Assembly (NCBI GenBank): GCA_002393575.1
Contig: DGSN01000032.1
Location: 23,753 to 40,236 of the forward strand
Direction: 5' to 3'
Length of the DNA stretch: 16,484 bases
Source: Prevotellaceae bacterium UBA4361
GTDB lineage: Bacteria; Bacteroidota; Bacteroidia; Bacteroidales; Bacteroidaceae
Part shown: piece after piece, positions 7,383 through 14,587 of the stretch
Position numbering within the stretch: position 1 is the stretch's first letter
Layout of the letters: every line of letters begins with the position of its first letter
Position numbers and translations under genes: made by a program
The notes under the pieces: generated by a model
Told to the model about the DNA's origin: nothing
The model's input: only the letters and a program-made list of their open reading frames with translations
The model's database searches: none

Positions 7383-8101
7383 TATTTGTTTGTTTTAAAG
7401 TCCAACCGTTATCACCATGATATATCATCTGACGGGTCATGCCGCCATCGATATAGATGTTTTCACCCGTGATGAACCCAGCCTTGTCGGAGCAGAGATA
7501 GAGCACCATATTGGCGATATCCAATGAGTTGCCGACACGTCCTGCCGGCTGCTGACTGGCATCAGGACCCTCATGGACGGTGTAGGCTGTATCAATCCAA
7601 CCAGGCGAGATACTGTTTACACGTACCTTTCCGGCAAGACTGACCGCCAAGGCATGAGTCAGAGCCGCTATGCCACCTTTTGCCGCCGTATAGCTTTCTG
7701 TCTGGGGCTGACTCATACGGTCGCGCGAGGAAGATATATTGACGATGGCCGCTCCCTTTAAGAAATGTGGAACGAAGAGTTTTGTGAGATAGAAAGGAGC
7801 CGTCACTCCTACACTCAGGGCATATTGGAACTCTTCATAACTGCACTCGTCAATGCCCTTCATTAGTGGCAGAGCATTGTTGATGAGATAATCCACATGT
7901 CCATGCTTCTCAATTACATCCTTTGCAAATTGTACCAACACTTGTTTGTCAGCAAGGTCGCTCACAAAGTGGTCACCCTTCTGTTTGTCGATTACGCAAA
8001 ACCATGGCTCCAAGCTTCTCAAATTCTTCTGCTATACATTTTCCGATGCCTTGCGCACCACCTGTTATGACGACTACTTTATCCTTGAAATCCATATTCA
8101 T
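7375..8101 (-). pseudogene. Short-chain dehydrogenase/reductase (SDR), broken by a one-base frameshift
   Basis: The first reading frame starts at ATG 8101 and encodes MNMDFKDKVVVITGGAQGIG, the classic SDR nucleotide-binding start, up to about GAMV. It then runs into a TGA at 7973-7975. The rest of the protein is in the next frame, from about CVIDKQKGDHFV to the stop at 7375. Removing one A from the run AAAA at 7998-8001 (plus strand) restores a continuous SDR of about 241 residues. The second part has the NNA loop (in the variant form INNALPL), the catalytic Ser in NISSSRD, YTAAK (Tyr-x3-Lys) and SPGWIDT. A 215-residue reading that begins at a TTG (8022) lacks the Rossmann glycine motif and is not a credible intact gene. 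The cause may be a real mutation or a sequencing error. The 3' end overlaps the FKBP gene by 8 bases. Confidence 0.88.
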
Positions 8102-8108
8102 TTCAGTT

Positions 8109-8126
8109 CGCTAAATTGGAATTTAC
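8109..8126 (-). promoter_or_regulatory. Dyad motif copy 1 (upstream of SDR)
   Basis: The perfect palindrome TAAATTGGAATTTA (8112-8125) lies 10 bases before the SDR start and contains the stop codon of the TPR gene. In gene orientation it reads GTAAATTCCAATTTAGCG. It is one of six related sites in this cluster and a candidate operator. Confidence 0.45.
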
Positions 8127-8692
8127 TTATTTGCCAATTCCAACAAGTGATTCATCGCTTGTTTTTTAGTAAAGTCGCTATATTGAAAGGGCTTTTTACT
8201 TTCAATATACCGCATGAAATAGTCTTTTGCCTCATTGTATCTATGCATGTCCTGACATACAACTCCAGACATATAAGCAGAGTCGTTTATCAGTTGTTTG
8301 GCATACCGAACCCCCTCTCCATGCTCTCCGTATGCTATTTCGTGTATGTCCTTATTTATAATCTTTGTGAAGTATTCTAATGACTTGTCAATCTGTCCAA
8401 CATAATAGAGCGCACACGCATAAGTGTATATATTGAGGGCATCATCTGGTTCAATTTTCATCGCACGCTCTGCATATTTATAAGCCAATTTGAATTGAGA
8501 AACACTATCACAATAAAGAGTTGCAGCCAATTGTTGGTAAATATAGTATTCATTAGGATATCTCATCGCATACCTTTTGAGCATTCTTATCATTCCTGTC
8601 CAATTGGATTCACTCTTCAAAGATTCCAATTTTGATTGAAATATCTTACCGGTCCTTGCCGGCATGTATCCGCTTTCAATTCCTGTATTCAT
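8123..8692 (-). CDS. Tetratricopeptide (TPR) repeat protein
   Basis: A 189-residue all-helical protein. One clear TPR covers about 68-113 (AYKYAERAMKIEPDD, then YACALYYVGQIDKSLEYF). A preceding unit is likely at 35-62 and a further degenerate unit around 140-168 (DMHRYNEAKDYFMRYIE). It has no signal peptide or catalytic motif, so it is probably a cytosolic scaffold or partner protein. The gene is visibly more AT-rich than the hydrolase and reductase genes around it, which may mean a separate origin. Dyad motif copies lie at both its ends: one just before the start codon, one over the stop codon. The function is unknown. Confidence 0.75.
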   Translation of the reverse strand: MNTGIESGYMPARTGKIFQSKLESLKSESNWTGMIRMLKRYAMRYPNEYYIYQQLAATLYCDSVSQFKLAYKYAERAMKIEPDDALNIYTYACALYYVGQIDKSLEYFTKIINKDIHEIAYGEHGEGVRYAKQLINDSAYMSGVVCQDMHRYNEAKDYFMRYIESKKPFQYSDFTKKQAMNHLLELANK

Positions 8693-8694
8693 TA

Positions 8695-8710
8695 CTAAAT
8701 TCCGATTTAG
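8695..8710 (-). promoter_or_regulatory. Dyad motif copy 2 (upstream of TPR gene)
   Basis: CTAAATTCCGATTTAG is an inverted repeat with perfect 6-base arms and a TCCG centre. It ends 2 bases before the TPR start codon, so a protein bound to the DNA, or an RNA fold, would affect initiation directly. Confidence 0.45.
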
Positions 8711-8726
8711 CTTAACCCTCTATTAT

Positions 8727-9395
8727 CTAATTTGCCGTACAGTTGCCAACCAGACGCTTGCCCAGCTCGTAGGCGTTCTGCAGGTCTGTAGCGAAATGCT
8801 CGTCGCGATACTTTCGTTTATCCTCCTCGCTGAAGTAGGTGAAGGCATAACGGGAGTAGTCAGTGAACTTGTAGGTGTTGCAAACGTAGAGTGTCTCGCT
8901 ATGGCCGAAGTTTTCCTGTAGTTGTTTTTCACATGTGCCAAGTAATATGGGATAGTTCCACTCTTCCATGGCTTCTTCGGGTATGTTCATCGTAAAAATC
9001 ATTGCCGTCTGTTTCTCTATGATGGGACGACGGCGATTGCCTTGTTCATCAAGGTCGTAAGTGAAGTTCGGGAATACGAGCCTTTCGAGAAAAGAGCGGG
9101 TCTCGCCCGTGGGATAACTGAGATAAACAGGCGAGCCGATGACAATCACGTCAGCCTCACGTGCCTTTTCGAGCACAGGGCGCAAATCATCACGAATGGC
9201 ACATACGCCGTCGGTTTTGGCATTTTTCAACTGACAGGCAAAGCAACTCTTGCAGCCCTTGAAATCAATGTCATAAAGATTCACCAGTTCTACTTCGGCA
9301 CCTGCCTCTTGAGCACCTTTCATGGCACTCTCTAACATCTTGACGGTATTCCACTTCTTGCGCGGACTTCCGTTGATAAATAATGCTTTCGTCAT
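8727..9395 (-). CDS. Flavodoxin-family / NADPH-dependent FMN reductase-like protein (paralogue 1)
   Basis: A flavodoxin-like fold of 222 residues. The FMN phosphate loop is FINGSPRKKWNT (6-17), and the flavin-contacting region is VIGSPVYLSYPTG. Cys48, Cys51 and Cys54 (GCKSCFAC), with Cys65 after ten residues, resemble the compact Cys motif of iron-sulfur flavoproteins, but the last spacing is longer, so cluster binding is uncertain. It probably transfers electrons from NAD(P)H to quinones or other small acceptors in the cytosol. The open frame reaches back to a TTG at 9404; I chose the ATG at 9395 because the protein then begins MTKALFINGSP as in the family. It is paralogous to the next gene, 43 bp away. 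Confidence 0.88.
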   Translation of the reverse strand: MTKALFINGSPRKKWNTVKMLESAMKGAQEAGAEVELVNLYDIDFKGCKSCFACQLKNAKTDGVCAIRDDLRPVLEKAREADVIVIGSPVYLSYPTGETRSFLERLVFPNFTYDLDEQGNRRRPIIEKQTAMIFTMNIPEEAMEEWNYPILLGTCEKQLQENFGHSETLYVCNTYKFTDYSRYAFTYFSEEDKRKYRDEHFATDLQNAYELGKRLVGNCTAN

Positions 9396-9405
9396 AACGT
9401 TCAAT

Positions 9406-9421
9406 TTTAATTACGATTTAT
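9406..9421 (-). promoter_or_regulatory. Dyad motif copy 3, degenerate (upstream of flavodoxin paralogue 1)
   Basis: TTTAATTACGATTTAT matches copy 2 at 12 of 16 positions and lies 10 bases before the start codon. It is weaker than the other copies; I include it because of its matching position. Confidence 0.3.
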
Positions 9422-9438
9422 CTGTTATGGTGTTATCA

Positions 9439-10089
9439 TCATATGCCAGCTTCTTGTCTGACCAAGGCAGCCCCCATGTCAAAAACCTGCTTTAGATGCT
9501 GTGGAAAGACGGTCTCATGCCTGAGTTTCTTGCTCTCTGGGTCGAACAGCGTCCAGGGCCAGTCTGTTTTGCCATAGTCTTTCAACTGTAGCGTATCGCC
9601 GCTGACAAATATCTCCGCTGGGCCTACGAAGCGACTCAGCACCTGCTGATAGTTCTCAAGGAGTCCCTTGTACATGCCGTCAGGAGCGTTGCTCGTCATG
9701 ATCAGCAATACGGGAATCGGGTGCTCGTTGCAGCAGGGTTTCTCAACATTGTAGGTCAAATGCTGGAATATCAACCGTTCGTACAAGGCACGGAAAGAGG
9801 CGGTCATCTCCGAAAGATAATTTGGTGAACCGATGATAAGACCGTCAGACTCGCGAATGGCATCCAACACGGGTGCGAGTCCGTCGCGACAGATGCAATG
9901 GCTCTTGTTCTTTTCCCGTTTGCAACCGAAACAGGAGATACATCCAGTGTACTTCTCCAGTCTGAACAGGTCGAATTTCTGTACTTCGGCTCCGGCAGAC
10001 TCTGCGCCCTTGGCTGCTTCCATGATGAGCGAGTCGGTATTCCATCCCCTCCTGGGACCTGCATTGACAGCAATGATTTTCTTACTCAT
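9439..10089 (-). CDS. Flavodoxin-family / NADPH-dependent FMN reductase-like protein (paralogue 2)
   Basis: 216 residues, same architecture as paralogue 1: FMN loop VNAGPRRGWNT (8-18), GCISCFGC (Cys50, Cys53, Cys56) followed by Cys65 and Cys67, then IIGSPNYLSEMTASF. Conserved positions at both ends of the protein point to an old tandem duplication. The Cys spacing (x2, x2, x8, x1) is close to, but not the same as, the iron-sulfur flavoprotein pattern. It is a likely cytosolic flavin-dependent reductase; the substrate is unknown. It is preceded by an 83-bp gap holding a dyad motif copy, so it may start a transcript that includes paralogue 1. Confidence 0.88.
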   Translation of the reverse strand: MSKKIIAVNAGPRRGWNTDSLIMEAAKGAESAGAEVQKFDLFRLEKYTGCISCFGCKREKNKSHCICRDGLAPVLDAIRESDGLIIGSPNYLSEMTASFRALYERLIFQHLTYNVEKPCCNEHPIPVLLIMTSNAPDGMYKGLLENYQQVLSRFVGPAEIFVSGDTLQLKDYGKTDWPWTLFDPESKKLRHETVFPQHLKQVFDMGAALVRQEAGI

Positions 10090-10132
10090 AATATTCCTTT
10101 TATCGTTATCTATGTTAAATGTTATTCGTTGT

Positions 10133-10152
10133 CGTAAAATTGGAATTTAGCG
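10133..10152 (-). promoter_or_regulatory. Dyad motif copy 4 (upstream of flavodoxin paralogue 2)
   Basis: CGTAAAATTGGAATTTAGCG is a near-perfect inverted repeat with AAATT/AATTT arms and a GG centre. It lies 43 bases before the start codon, in the 83-bp gap after the outer-membrane protein gene. In gene orientation it reads CGCTAAATTCCAATTTTACG, closest to copy 1. Confidence 0.45.
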
Positions 10153-10172
10153 GACAACATCTGTCATTGTCA

Positions 10173-11084
10173 TTACATCCGACAGCTCACCTTCACACGG
10201 GCGAAGGGAGTCGGTCGGCGACTCAGGTTCATGAGTGTGGTGTGATGGCCCTTCTCTATGACCTTGTCGCGCATGGGCAGGTCGTAGCCAATGGCCGTGC
10301 TCAGACTGATATGTCGGTGCAACTGATGGTCAAGGAAAAGGCTGCTCTTCCATGTGCAATGTGACAACACAGAGCGATGTGGAAGTTCGGTACGTGTGGG
10401 ATTGAAATAGATGCGTTCGCAGTCAATCTCCATGCCTCCAGACAACTTTGTGGTCTTGGCGGGCTGATAGGTGATGTAGTTTTGTGCTATAGTGACGTTT
10501 ACCGACCATTTGGGGGTGAACTTGTGCAAGTACATGAAGGCGAGATAGACAGGACTCTGCGAACTTGTGCCCAATAGCACTACGGGGCCCAGTCCAAGAT
10601 AGGTGCGTTCGTTGCGGATGAGTGCCCACACTCCTGCACAGATGAACTGCGTCTGACCGTAACCCTGTTCCCATCCGTCGGCATTGATCATCCCCATCAC
10701 AGAGAAGGGTCTCCCGAAGAGCCGGGTGCTGGCCGTCCCCATGACGATAGCTCCGTAGCGGTGGTGGTCGCTGCCGAAGTTCAGGCCAAAGTCTTCCTTC
10801 AGCCGCATGCCCGAAAAGTGATAATAGGGCATGATGCCTAGCGACAATTCACGCCCCTTCCGATATAGCGGGATGTTGGCACTCACGACGGCACGCATAT
10901 CGTCCGTCACGCTACTCTCACCAAGGACAATGCCGTCGGCATCCTTCAGCTTGTAGTTGCTACTGGGGGCAACGCTGGCAGAAGCCGACACCAAAACGGA
11001 CTGCCCTGGTGTCGGCATTTGAGCCATGAGTGTTTGACAAGAGCATATTGCAGTAATTAGCGTAAAGAATATTCTCGTGTTCAT
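10173..11084 (-). CDS. Putative outer-membrane beta-barrel protein
   Basis: 303 residues with an N-terminal signal peptide (hydrophobic FFTLITAICSC, likely cleavage after LMAQ near residue 22). The rest consists of alternating polar/aromatic strands and short turns, such as LSLGIMPYYHFSG, RYGAIVMGTAS and WSVNVTIAQNYITY, as expected for an outer-membrane barrel. It resembles Bacteroidetes outer-membrane proteins of the DUF6268 type, but I cannot confirm the family. The C terminus (VKVSCRM) lacks the usual terminal aromatic residue. The gene starts 27 bp after the lipoprotein hydrolase and so is probably the last gene of the tannase operon, perhaps as a pore or surface component. The role is inference. 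Confidence 0.72.
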   Translation of the reverse strand: MNTRIFFTLITAICSCQTLMAQMPTPGQSVLVSASASVAPSSNYKLKDADGIVLGESSVTDDMRAVVSANIPLYRKGRELSLGIMPYYHFSGMRLKEDFGLNFGSDHHRYGAIVMGTASTRLFGRPFSVMGMINADGWEQGYGQTQFICAGVWALIRNERTYLGLGPVVLLGTSSQSPVYLAFMYLHKFTPKWSVNVTIAQNYITYQPAKTTKLSGGMEIDCERIYFNPTRTELPHRSVLSHCTWKSSLFLDHQLHRHISLSTAIGYDLPMRDKVIEKGHHTTLMNLSRRPTPFARVKVSCRM

Positions 11085-11111
11085 TTTCTGAAGATTCGTA
11101 GTTCCGACCTA

Positions 11112-12059
11112 TTACTTGCTCTGCTTGAACAGCCAGTCGCGCACGGCGGCAATCTTATATCCGTAGTCGAACGATGCCATGTGCTCCATGGCTCGGCCCG
11201 TTTCCGGGAGTACGCTGCCTGTTTCCCACTTGATGAAGTTGATGTTGCCGCCACGGGCTATCAGCTCCTCGGCCAGTCGCTCCTGTTCCGATGATGGCAG
11301 TTTGGCACTCCAGCTTACCGAGTCAACCCTTGCATTGTTCTCCTTCAGCACTTTTGCCAGGTCTCTCATGCCGCCCGATGCTTTCTGGTCGCCGCCAGCC
11401 ACGATATAGAAGAAATTCTTCTTGCCGAAATCCTGCATCTTAGAGGTGTCCCACTGGCTGCTGACAAAGAGCGAGGCGGCAAAGAGGTCGGGATGGGTGA
11501 TGTTGAAGTAGAACGACATCATGCCGCCCATCGACTGACCGGTGGTATAAAGTCGGTTAGTATCGACGTTGTATTCCTTGCAAACCTTTTCAAGCAGACG
11601 GATGGTCATCTCCACTTCGTCGGTGGTGCTCCAGTCGTCTTGCACGGCCCAGTCGGTATATTGCGGCACCAGCACAAAGGAGGGATGCTTCTGCTGATCC
11701 CTGTCGGAAGCGAACTCCAGGGCGCCATACCCTTGTGTGAGCGGAGCTGTCACCTCCTTACCGGCGGTGCTGGCATCGGCCATGAAGAGCACCAAGGGGA
11801 ACTTCTCACCCGCCTCGGCTCCTTCAGGAACCAGTAGGTTGTACTCCATCGTCTTACCCGTATGTTCATCGTTGAAGGTCAATTGTTTAAACTTCTTCAA
11901 CGTCTCATTCTTCAGAGCCACAAACGTGCTATCTGAATCTTTGTTGATTTCCATGTGGCCACCCTGACGGGGACCACGCTCGCCGCCCTTCTTCTGGGCA
12001 CAGCCGGTCAGGCACACCAGGCCCGCCACGAGTATAAACGCTATCTTTCTCATTGTCAT
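11112..12059 (-). CDS. Lipoprotein alpha/beta hydrolase (esterase / PHB-depolymerase-like)
   Basis: 315 residues with a signal peptide ending in a good lipobox, LTGC (Cys20), so it is a lipid-anchored protein. The catalytic domain has an esterase/PHB-depolymerase-like layout: the nucleophile elbow GQSMGG (Ser176), the likely acid Asp223 in VAGGDQKAS and the likely His292 in RAMEHMASF. It should hydrolyse an ester outside the cytoplasm; the substrate is unknown. Only 30 bp separate it from the predicted tannase upstream and 27 bp from the barrel downstream, so the three probably form an operon acting on the same compounds. A Gly-rich linker (GGERGPRQGG) follows the lipidated Cys. MTM and MRK starts are both possible. 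Confidence 0.88.
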   Translation of the reverse strand: MTMRKIAFILVAGLVCLTGCAQKKGGERGPRQGGHMEINKDSDSTFVALKNETLKKFKQLTFNDEHTGKTMEYNLLVPEGAEAGEKFPLVLFMADASTAGKEVTAPLTQGYGALEFASDRDQQKHPSFVLVPQYTDWAVQDDWSTTDEVEMTIRLLEKVCKEYNVDTNRLYTTGQSMGGMMSFYFNITHPDLFAASLFVSSQWDTSKMQDFGKKNFFYIVAGGDQKASGGMRDLAKVLKENNARVDSVSWSAKLPSSEQERLAEELIARGGNINFIKWETGSVLPETGRAMEHMASFDYGYKIAAVRDWLFKQSK

Positions 12060-12089
12060 TTAATATTTTATGTAATCTGATTCAATTAT

Positions 12090-13613
12090 TTATTTCGTGA
12101 TTCCCGCTATCCATTGGAAGAGCTCGTCGAGGGCATAGTCACCGCTATGCGGACGGTTCCAGGACAAGAGGAAGTTCACATCCTTGCCTGCGTTCTGAAG
12201 CTTCGTGGCAAAGTTAACGGGTACAGGGAAAGCCGTGTCGCGGTCGCGTGCACCATGACGTATATACCAGTGGGGAGCCACCGACGTCTTGCCGTCACCG
12301 ATAAAGCTCATGGGGTTCATCAGGCGTACGTTCTGGCGGATGGCATCAGTGATGGTGGTATTGTTTTTCTGAGCCGTGTAGTCGGTGAAGTTGACGCTAT
12401 TGCCCGTCGCGTCACCAAACTCCTCATTCTCACCACTGGCGTTGTTGATGCCATCTATCTGGCTATCGAAGGCAGGAACGCCCTTCAAGGCCTGGGTAGA
12501 GACCACATAGTTCAGATACTTCTGTATGTCGAGGTCGGTGATGTATTCACCCACTTGCTTTCTGCCGCCACGCATCGGACGCATACCCATAGGAGGCTGA
12601 CCACCCTGCATCTGAGGCCGCATACCACCGTTAATTGGTGCCGCGAACATTCCTCCTGCCTCTGACGTAAACTTGAATCCAAGGCTGTCGGGAATGTCAG
12701 CTCCGGCATTCTTGGCTATCTGAGCCGCACGGATGATCTCGCTCTTCAGATAGTCGAGAAAATTATCAGCCGTCAACGATGTGCCGTCGGGCTTCTTCAG
12801 GTTCAGGCTGTTTATATACGAAGGAAACAGATCCGCAAGTTCTTTCGTCATCAGTTTACGAGTGTCGTCAAGGCTCTGGCGGGAGTCGGTCTGCTGGAAT
12901 AACCACTCGTAGGCCATGTCCGCATGTTCGAGGTCGATAATGGGACAATAGCAGACAGAGGCAAACACATCGTCGCGCTCATCGGCGGCTCCCATCGCCT
13001 TCAGCATCTCGGCATACTCGGGATTGTTGCCCGTGGCTCCCATCAGTGCTGACATGGCTCCTCCGGCACTCGTCCCGTCGGTGATGATGCGCTCGGCATC
13101 GCCTGGCATCTGCTTGTCGAAGTGGCGCAGATAGCGGATGGCTGCTTTCAGATCGAGGATAGCCTTGGGCGCTCGGCCTGTATATACAGTCTGCCCCTTC
13201 TTCACTCCCTTGCGATTCTTGGCGTATGCTTTATCAGCAATAATGGAGGAATTGCGGCCACGAGTGCCAGGAATGACCACCACATAGCCCTCCTTCAATG
13301 CTCTTCCTGTAGCATCGCCAGCTTGCGGCTGTGCTGCTGGAGAGGCCATGTAGCCGCCGACATAGGTGCGCAGGAAAATTGGAGTCTGCCGTGTGGCTCC
13401 ATCTGGCACATACACATTGAGGAATTGATAGGTAGAGTCCTCAACGTTCGTCACATAGAACAGCCGCTCATAGGCCGTATAACTGACCTCCGTGCCGTCA
13501 TAGGCGGTCATCTTCGACTTCACACCTGCATTGCCATCGAAAGCCAATGTGCTCTGTGCCATTGCTCCTACCGAGAGACAGGCACCAACCAAAAAAGTGA
13601 ATATATTCTTCAT
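12090..13613 (-). CDS. Secreted alpha/beta hydrolase, predicted subtype-B tannase
   Basis: 507 residues with a signal peptide (likely cleavage after AMAQ, residue 20). It resembles the bacterial subtype-B tannases known from Lactobacillus plantarum: the nucleophile DGTSAGGAMSAL (Ser182), a WYIRHGARDRDTAFP block carrying the acid (Asp457 or Asp459), and the histidine in RPHSGDYALDELF (His489). Tannases split galloyl esters and depsides to gallate. Whether this one uses gallate esters or other aromatic esters cannot be told from sequence. A Gly/Met/Pro-rich insert at about 329-351 (rich in GM and RP) sits in the lid region and is unusual. It is probably the first gene of an operon with the lipoprotein hydrolase and the barrel. 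The 95-bp upstream gap holds a dyad motif and a hairpin. Confidence 0.75.
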   Translation of the reverse strand: MKNIFTFLVGACLSVGAMAQSTLAFDGNAGVKSKMTAYDGTEVSYTAYERLFYVTNVEDSTYQFLNVYVPDGATRQTPIFLRTYVGGYMASPAAQPQAGDATGRALKEGYVVVIPGTRGRNSSIIADKAYAKNRKGVKKGQTVYTGRAPKAILDLKAAIRYLRHFDKQMPGDAERIITDGTSAGGAMSALMGATGNNPEYAEMLKAMGAADERDDVFASVCYCPIIDLEHADMAYEWLFQQTDSRQSLDDTRKLMTKELADLFPSYINSLNLKKPDGTSLTADNFLDYLKSEIIRAAQIAKNAGADIPDSLGFKFTSEAGGMFAAPINGGMRPQMQGGQPPMGMRPMRGGRKQVGEYITDLDIQKYLNYVVSTQALKGVPAFDSQIDGINNASGENEEFGDATGNSVNFTDYTAQKNNTTITDAIRQNVRLMNPMSFIGDGKTSVAPHWYIRHGARDRDTAFPVPVNFATKLQNAGKDVNFLLSWNRPHSGDYALDELFQWIAGITK

Positions 13614-13645
13614 ATAGTCTTTGGAGTGTTTCGAGTCGATGCTCT

Positions 13646-13661
13646 GGTCTCTACCAAGACC
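13646..13661 (-). promoter_or_regulatory. Leader hairpin upstream of the tannase gene
   Basis: GGTCT (13646-13650) and AGACC (13657-13661) can pair across a 6-base loop, 32-48 bases before the tannase start. On the plus strand it is followed by TTTTT and would look like a weak terminator, but both neighbouring genes are on the minus strand, so there it would lie in the 5' leader. Confidence 0.3.
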
Positions 13662-13674
13662 TTTTTAATGAAAC

Positions 13675-13693
13675 AATAAATTCCGATTTTATT
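13675..13693 (-). promoter_or_regulatory. Dyad motif copy 5 (upstream of tannase operon)
   Basis: AATAAATTCCGATTTTATT: arms AATAAA and TTTTATT around TTCCGA. It lies 61 bases before the tannase start and 15 bases after the aldo/keto reductase stop. In gene orientation it contains AAAATCGGAATTTATT, closest to copy 2. Confidence 0.4.
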
Positions 13694-13708
13694 TATATTC
13701 CTTTCGCA

Positions 13709-14533
13709 TTATACTTCATACTTCAGCGCGTCAGACGGCCAGCCCGTCACATTCCTACCTGTATCAAGCAAGCGAATCTCTTGAAGGTCATCATCTGTCA
13801 GGGTGAAGTCGAAGAGGTTGATGTTCTCCATCATCCTTTCCTTGTGGGTAGTCTTAGGGATGATAATGATACCGTTCTGAATCAAGAACTTCAATGCTAT
13901 CTGTGCCGCGGTCTTACCGTATTTCTCGCCAATACTTAGTAACGACTTGTTCTTGAAAATGCTGTTTCTACCTTCTGCCAATGGGCTCCATGCTTCCAGA
14001 GCCGTGTCATAAGGTTTCAGGTATTCCAGCATCTTCCGTTGCTGATAAAGCACATGGGTCTCGCACTGGTTCACCACGGGCATCACCTTTGCATCATTCA
14101 CGATCTTAGGGAACGTGTTAGGATAGAAATTCGATACGCCAATGGCCTTGAACATACCCTGACGATAGAGTTCTTCGAGCGTATGCCACATGACGGTAGG
14201 ATTGCCGACAGGCCAGTGAATCAGCATCAAGTCCACATAGTCAAGCCCCAGCTGCTTCATGGAGTGGTCAACACTCCGCAAGGTTTCCTCCTTCGTATAG
14301 CAGGAATCGCATATCTTTGTCGTGATGAACAGTTCTTCACGGGGAACTCCACATGCCCGAACAGCATCCCCCACACCTTTCTCGTTGTAGTACATAGCAG
14401 CAGTGTCGATGCTCCGATAGCCTACGGATATGGCATCCTCCACAACTCTCTGGGTTTCTCTCTCAGAGATATTATAGACACCCAGCCCAACCATCGGCAT
14501 CTTCAGGCCGTTATTCAATACCTTGTATTCCAT
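13709..14533 (-). CDS. Aldo/keto reductase
   Basis: A 274-residue NADPH-dependent carbonyl reductase of the AKR superfamily with the complete catalytic tetrad: Asp43 and Tyr48 in SIDTAAMYYNE, Lys73 in ITTKI, and His106 in LMLIHWP. GVSNF and the cofactor-binding IIIPKTTHKERMMEN block are also present. It resembles the 2,5-diketo-gluconate reductase/prostaglandin F synthase type. It is cytosolic and reduces aldehydes or ketones; the substrate is unknown. It starts 54 bp after the nitroreductase gene, with a dyad motif copy in the gap. Confidence 0.93.
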   Translation of the reverse strand: MEYKVLNNGLKMPMVGLGVYNISERETQRVVEDAISVGYRSIDTAAMYYNEKGVGDAVRACGVPREELFITTKICDSCYTKEETLRSVDHSMKQLGLDYVDLMLIHWPVGNPTVMWHTLEELYRQGMFKAIGVSNFYPNTFPKIVNDAKVMPVVNQCETHVLYQQRKMLEYLKPYDTALEAWSPLAEGRNSIFKNKSLLSIGEKYGKTAAQIALKFLIQNGIIIIPKTTHKERMMENINLFDFTLTDDDLQEIRLLDTGRNVTGWPSDALKYEV

Positions 14534-14566
14534 AACGCTTACTTTTTAAACTGTCGTTTTCTTCAT

Positions 14567-14582
14567 CGCTAAATTCGGAATG
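14567..14582 (-). promoter_or_regulatory. Dyad motif copy 6 (upstream of aldo/keto reductase)
   Basis: CGCTAAATTCGGAATG. In gene orientation it reads CATTCCGAATTTAGCG; the right half (AATTTAGCG) is identical to copy 1 and the left half is degraded. It lies 33 bases before the start codon. Confidence 0.4.
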
Positions 14583-14587
14583 TCTGT

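Noticed and set aside
7375..8022. Intact 215-residue SDR starting at a TTG
   Set aside because: It lacks the nucleotide-binding glycine motif, which is present in the neighbouring frame just upstream; a frameshift explains the data better.
13646..13666. Intrinsic terminator (hairpin plus TTTTT) on the plus strand
   Set aside because: No plus-strand gene ends nearby and the 5-bp stem is weak; I kept it only as a leader hairpin on the minus strand.
8109..14582. Integron cassette array with attC sites, suggested by short palindromes between same-strand genes
   Set aside because: The motifs are about 16 bp, far shorter than attC sites, lack the GTTRRRY/RYYYAAC ends, and no integrase is present.
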